Part shown: positions 62,401-64,000 of the stretch, piece by piece | Position numbering within the stretch: the stretch's first letter is position 1 | How the letters are laid out: each line of letters starts with the position of its first letter | NCBI GenBank assembly: GCA_016793325.1 | Contig: JAEUKI010000089.1 | Location: 1 to 64,000, forward strand | Source of the DNA: Myxococcales bacterium | GTDB lineage: Bacteria > Myxococcota_A > Polyangia > Polyangiales > Ga0077539 | Reading direction: 5' to 3' | Length of the DNA stretch: 64,000 bases | Translations under genes and position numbers: made by a program | The notes under the pieces: model-generated | Told to the model about the DNA's origin: nothing | Databases searched by the model: none | What the model saw: only the letters and a program-made list of their open reading frames with translations

Positions 62401-64000
62401 ACTACGAGTGGACCCACCGCGGAGACGGCGAAGACGGCTATCGCGCCCGACGAACGCGCGACGAGCGCGAGGTCGCGCGCTGCCAGGTGCAGTCCGAGCG
62501 CGAGCCCGTTCACTGCCGCTTTCAGCCGACGGAGCCGGGCGTCTACCGCCTCGAAGCGAAGGTCGTCGACGCGAACAACCGCGAGTCGATCGCGTCGCAG
62601 CGCGTGTACGTCGCGGCGCCCGGCGAGCACCCGGACCGCGACGCCCCGGGCGCGCCCATCACCGTGACGCCCACACAATCAAGTTACCCTGTGGGAGAGC
62701 GGGCGAGCGTCGCGTTCGAGTCGCCCTGGCCCGACGCCGAGGCGCTGGTCGTCGTGGCGCGCGAGGGCGTGCTCCACACCGAGCGGCGCCGCGTTCGCGC
62801 GGGCGGAAACGTGTTCGAGTTCGAGCTCACGCCGGCGATGGTGCCCAACGCGTTCGTTCACGTCTCGCTCGTGCGACCGCGGACGGGGGAGCCCGGCGCG
62901 GGGCTCGACCTCGAGGCGCCCGACCTGCGCCTCGGCGTCACCGAAGTGCGGGTGCGACCGCGCGTCTCCGCGCTCAACGTGGGGATCACGCTGCCGACGC
63001 AGACCGCGCGACCGGGCGACGAGATCCCCATCGAGGTGGCAGTGCGCAACGCAGACGGCCGCGGCGTGCGCGCCGAAGTCGCGCTCTACGTCGTGGACGA
63101 AGGGACGCTCCGGCTCTCGAGCTACGAGACGCCGAGGCCCGGAGATCAGTTCTTTCCGCGCAGGGCCCCGAGGTTCGTGCTCGATGACCTGCGTCGCTCG
63201 CTCGTCTCGCGGCTCGAGATCCCGGCGCTCCCGGGCGCGAGCGGAGACGGCTCGGAGGACGGCGAACGCGCGCTCCGCGACGAGCGCGAGCGCTTCGAGC
63301 CGACGCCCCTGTGGCTCCCGCACTTGAATACCGGTGTCGACGGGATCGCCCGCGCTCGCGTGCGGCTCCCCCAGCGCCCCACGCAGTACCGCGTGATCGC
63401 CGTCGTCAACGACAGCGCCGCGCGCACCGGCGGCGCGTCGACGCAGCTGACCGCGACGCTCCCCGCGGTGCTCCGCCCGACGATGCCCACCGCGGTGGTC
63501 GAGGGCGACCGCTTCGAGGCCGTGACGTTCGTGCACAACCCGGGCACCGCGCCCGTGGACGTTCGCGTCCGCGCGCTCGTCGGAGGACGCGAGGTTCGCG
63601 CAGAGAACATCCGGCTCGACGCGGGCGGCGACTCGCGGGTGAGCTTCCCGATGGAGGCCGCCGTCGGCCAAGAGCGCATGGACGTGCGCTTCGAAGCGAT
63701 CGCGCAGGGCGCGACGGACGCCCGCGACGTGACGGTGGCCGTACGGCCCCGCGGGATCGCGCAGCGCTCGTTCATGGCAGGCGCCGTGACGGGCACGCGC
63801 TCGATCGAGCTCGAGGCCCCGCAAGGCGCCATGGCGCGCGGCGCGCGCTTCACGGTGACCGTGGCCCCGCATCCGTTCGTCGGAATGGAAGCCGCGGCCG
63901 ACATGCTCGATGAGTCGCCGTACGAAAACGTCGAGTCGCTCGCCTCGCGCGTGCTCGGCCTCGTCGCGTACGCGTCGATGGCGACGGACCCCGCGCGCGC
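59469..64000 (+). CDS. Alpha-2-macroglobulin-like protein, partial (runs off right edge)
   Basis: GTG at 59469, with AAGGA about 11 bp upstream, opens a frame that continues through base 64000 (about 1510 codons). A Ser/Pro/Ala-rich N-terminus is followed by one membrane helix (RYLLAAAAISATVLGIRAL, about residues 55-73). The rest is a series of beta domains with the macroglobulin hallmark AVFADRGAYRPGDSLHIKAV and later YPVGERASVAFESP and ALYVVDEGTLRLSSYETP. Bacterial macroglobulins trap proteases or protect the periplasm. The thioester (CxEQ) region, if present, would lie beyond the window, so trapping activity cannot be judged. No pbpC-like partner is visible yet. Confidence 0.85.
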   Translation, partial: MSSPNEGTTPASSSPPASTEAPPYRAPADGQHAAARDSSPSAPSATSAIRTKRSRYLLAAAAISATVLGIRALRQPRNLEAPPELLDPGNRFPLATAELPVAAPLAPLLARDEPEHLSLLEPSAGSSRVLRGGSVRIRFNRVMVRAAEVNRALGTEGDGAAPVHFDPPVQGTFRWVSRSTLAFEPAPEAFERTNESKIVFTDRVRSLAGERFDEDPEERVVVFAGGAMALTDLTPRRVLPGEPLRLMFSGPPDMSTVSSQMVTYESGGAQRALRFSLAPRGRDPRGNYGIDVRLDRTLEPGARVAMLLSPNLVAPYDDGEGEYGTRGPTELVVELRPRPRIEGFACSEGAESAEGCSHQGTVEGIVDIEDTLRLYASSALDPRAAPVVRVNPPLANQRVVAQNHSLAITGEWAPDQVYEVRVEGLRDTEGTPLQRMQALAVRSSGKSPSIQVREGVQVYERAGAATLPFTAVNVGRGALRYLPLEPGRDLAFALDRAPEAWSSAQTIALAGLAPTSRPNRTGPGAFRFVSSTEGRTSSIAAIAFQPAGANDRAFGQRAIVQHTDLGVSARVFSQGVLVWVSSIATGRPVANAEVTLAWANGSSMRTASPVRTDGNGLVWIAAPEGINVVDVPLALSARTGDDRAVLSLDPRTSVTPSTLGLAQGASNASDGQPIAAVFADRGAYRPGDSLHIKAVIRQPTVCAPRARPQGQPATSASNAPCNPEEVRAFARQPVRISLINPSDNSPVVERTVRTNAWGTVDATFALPASAMAGQWRIAVSKPRDATRELGSHYVTVAEFRPPTMRVDLRDVPEAPHHDEPLAVRVESRYLFGAPVARATAHWTLHRERDGEYPMPWVRTFVFAPVDADERRSLAGSGEIELAQDGTATIQTRTTMNVPTRQSFTLETEVRDASGQSTAARRSFTVYPATYEVGVKRTAPWLGPGAALDVEAIVIDHGGTAIAGQSVQARIVREGWDSYYEWTHRGDGEDGYRARRTRDEREVARCQVQSEREPVHCRFQPTEPGVYRLEAKVVDANNRESIASQRVYVAAPGEHPDRDAPGAPITVTPTQSSYPVGERASVAFESPWPDAEALVVVAREGVLHTERRRVRAGGNVFEFELTPAMVPNAFVHVSLVRPRTGEPGAGLDLEAPDLRLGVTEVRVRPRVSALNVGITLPTQTARPGDEIPIEVAVRNADGRGVRAEVALYVVDEGTLRLSSYETPRPGDQFFPRRAPRFVLDDLRRSLVSRLEIPALPGASGDGSEDGERALRDERERFEPTPLWLPHLNTGVDGIARARVRLPQRPTQYRVIAVVNDSAARTGGASTQLTATLPAVLRPTMPTAVVEGDRFEAVTFVHNPGTAPVDVRVRALVGGREVRAENIRLDAGGDSRVSFPMEAAVGQERMDVRFEAIAQGATDARDVTVAVRPRGIAQRSFMAGAVTGTRSIELEAPQGAMARGARFTVTVAPHPFVGMEAAADMLDESPYENVESLASRVLGLVAYASMATDPAR

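Noticed and set aside
58650..62678. 1342-codon minus-strand frame
   Set aside because: Only the last 171 codons are a gene (SlyD-like). The rest is antisense to the macroglobulin-like gene.

Overview
The window is 64 kb of very GC-rich DNA whose genes strongly suggest a myxobacterium-type organism, possibly Sandaracinaceae-like. This is inferred from a polyunsaturated fatty acid (PUFA) synthase with a fused acyltransferase, and from many secreted lipoproteins with Asp-Ser-Gly-rich linkers, Cys-rich repeats, RCC1 repeats and beta-propellers. No rRNA, tRNA or CRISPR array was recognised.

Layout. 1-1920 (-): Cys-rich repeat lipoprotein cut by the left edge. 2081-19659 (+): lipid block of pfa2, pfa3, a PlsB-like acyltransferase and gpsA. 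The first two build a long polyunsaturated acyl chain on carrier domains. The last two would supply glycerol-3-phosphate and an acyltransferase, so the block plausibly links PUFA synthesis to phospholipid assembly. No enoyl reductase gene (pfa1/pfaD) is present here. 19779-25829: small genes, then a visibly less GC-rich accessory island. It holds two tandem 172-residue paralogs, other small unknown genes (one SUKH-3-like), a start-less ORF and a transposase remnant; it resembles an immunity-gene cluster. 26113-30283 (-): an overlapping operon of two propeller lipoproteins and an outer-membrane-type protein. 30472-34020 (+): ferritin-like protein, SDR dehydrogenase and amino-acid permease. 34008-35067 (-): a small protein and a FrnE/DsbA-type oxidoreductase with an in-frame UGA at the first Cys of its CxxC, a probable selenoprotein. 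35154-45194: mostly exported lipoproteins, including a 14-repeat RCC1 protein flanked by 40-bp direct repeats and two proteins with CxxCH motifs. 45344-48389 (-): frr and a P-type-ATPase-like protein lacking its catalytic motifs. 48507-54720 (+): zinc-ribbon protein, lipoprotein, two tandem histidine kinases (the second degenerate) and a MoxR ATPase. 54981-59165 (-): pcnB, a capsule-type glycosyltransferase and a SlyD-like isomerase. 59469-64000 (+): an alpha-2-macroglobulin-like protein cut by the right edge.

Three related long palindromic elements (about 210-240 bp) lie in co-directional intergenic spacers after pfa2, after pfa3 and after the ferritin-like gene. They look like a miniature mobile or REP-type family. 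The most notable items are the probable selenoprotein, the palindrome family, the PUFA-glycerolipid gene block, the pseudo-P-type ATPase and the repeat-flanked RCC1 gene.
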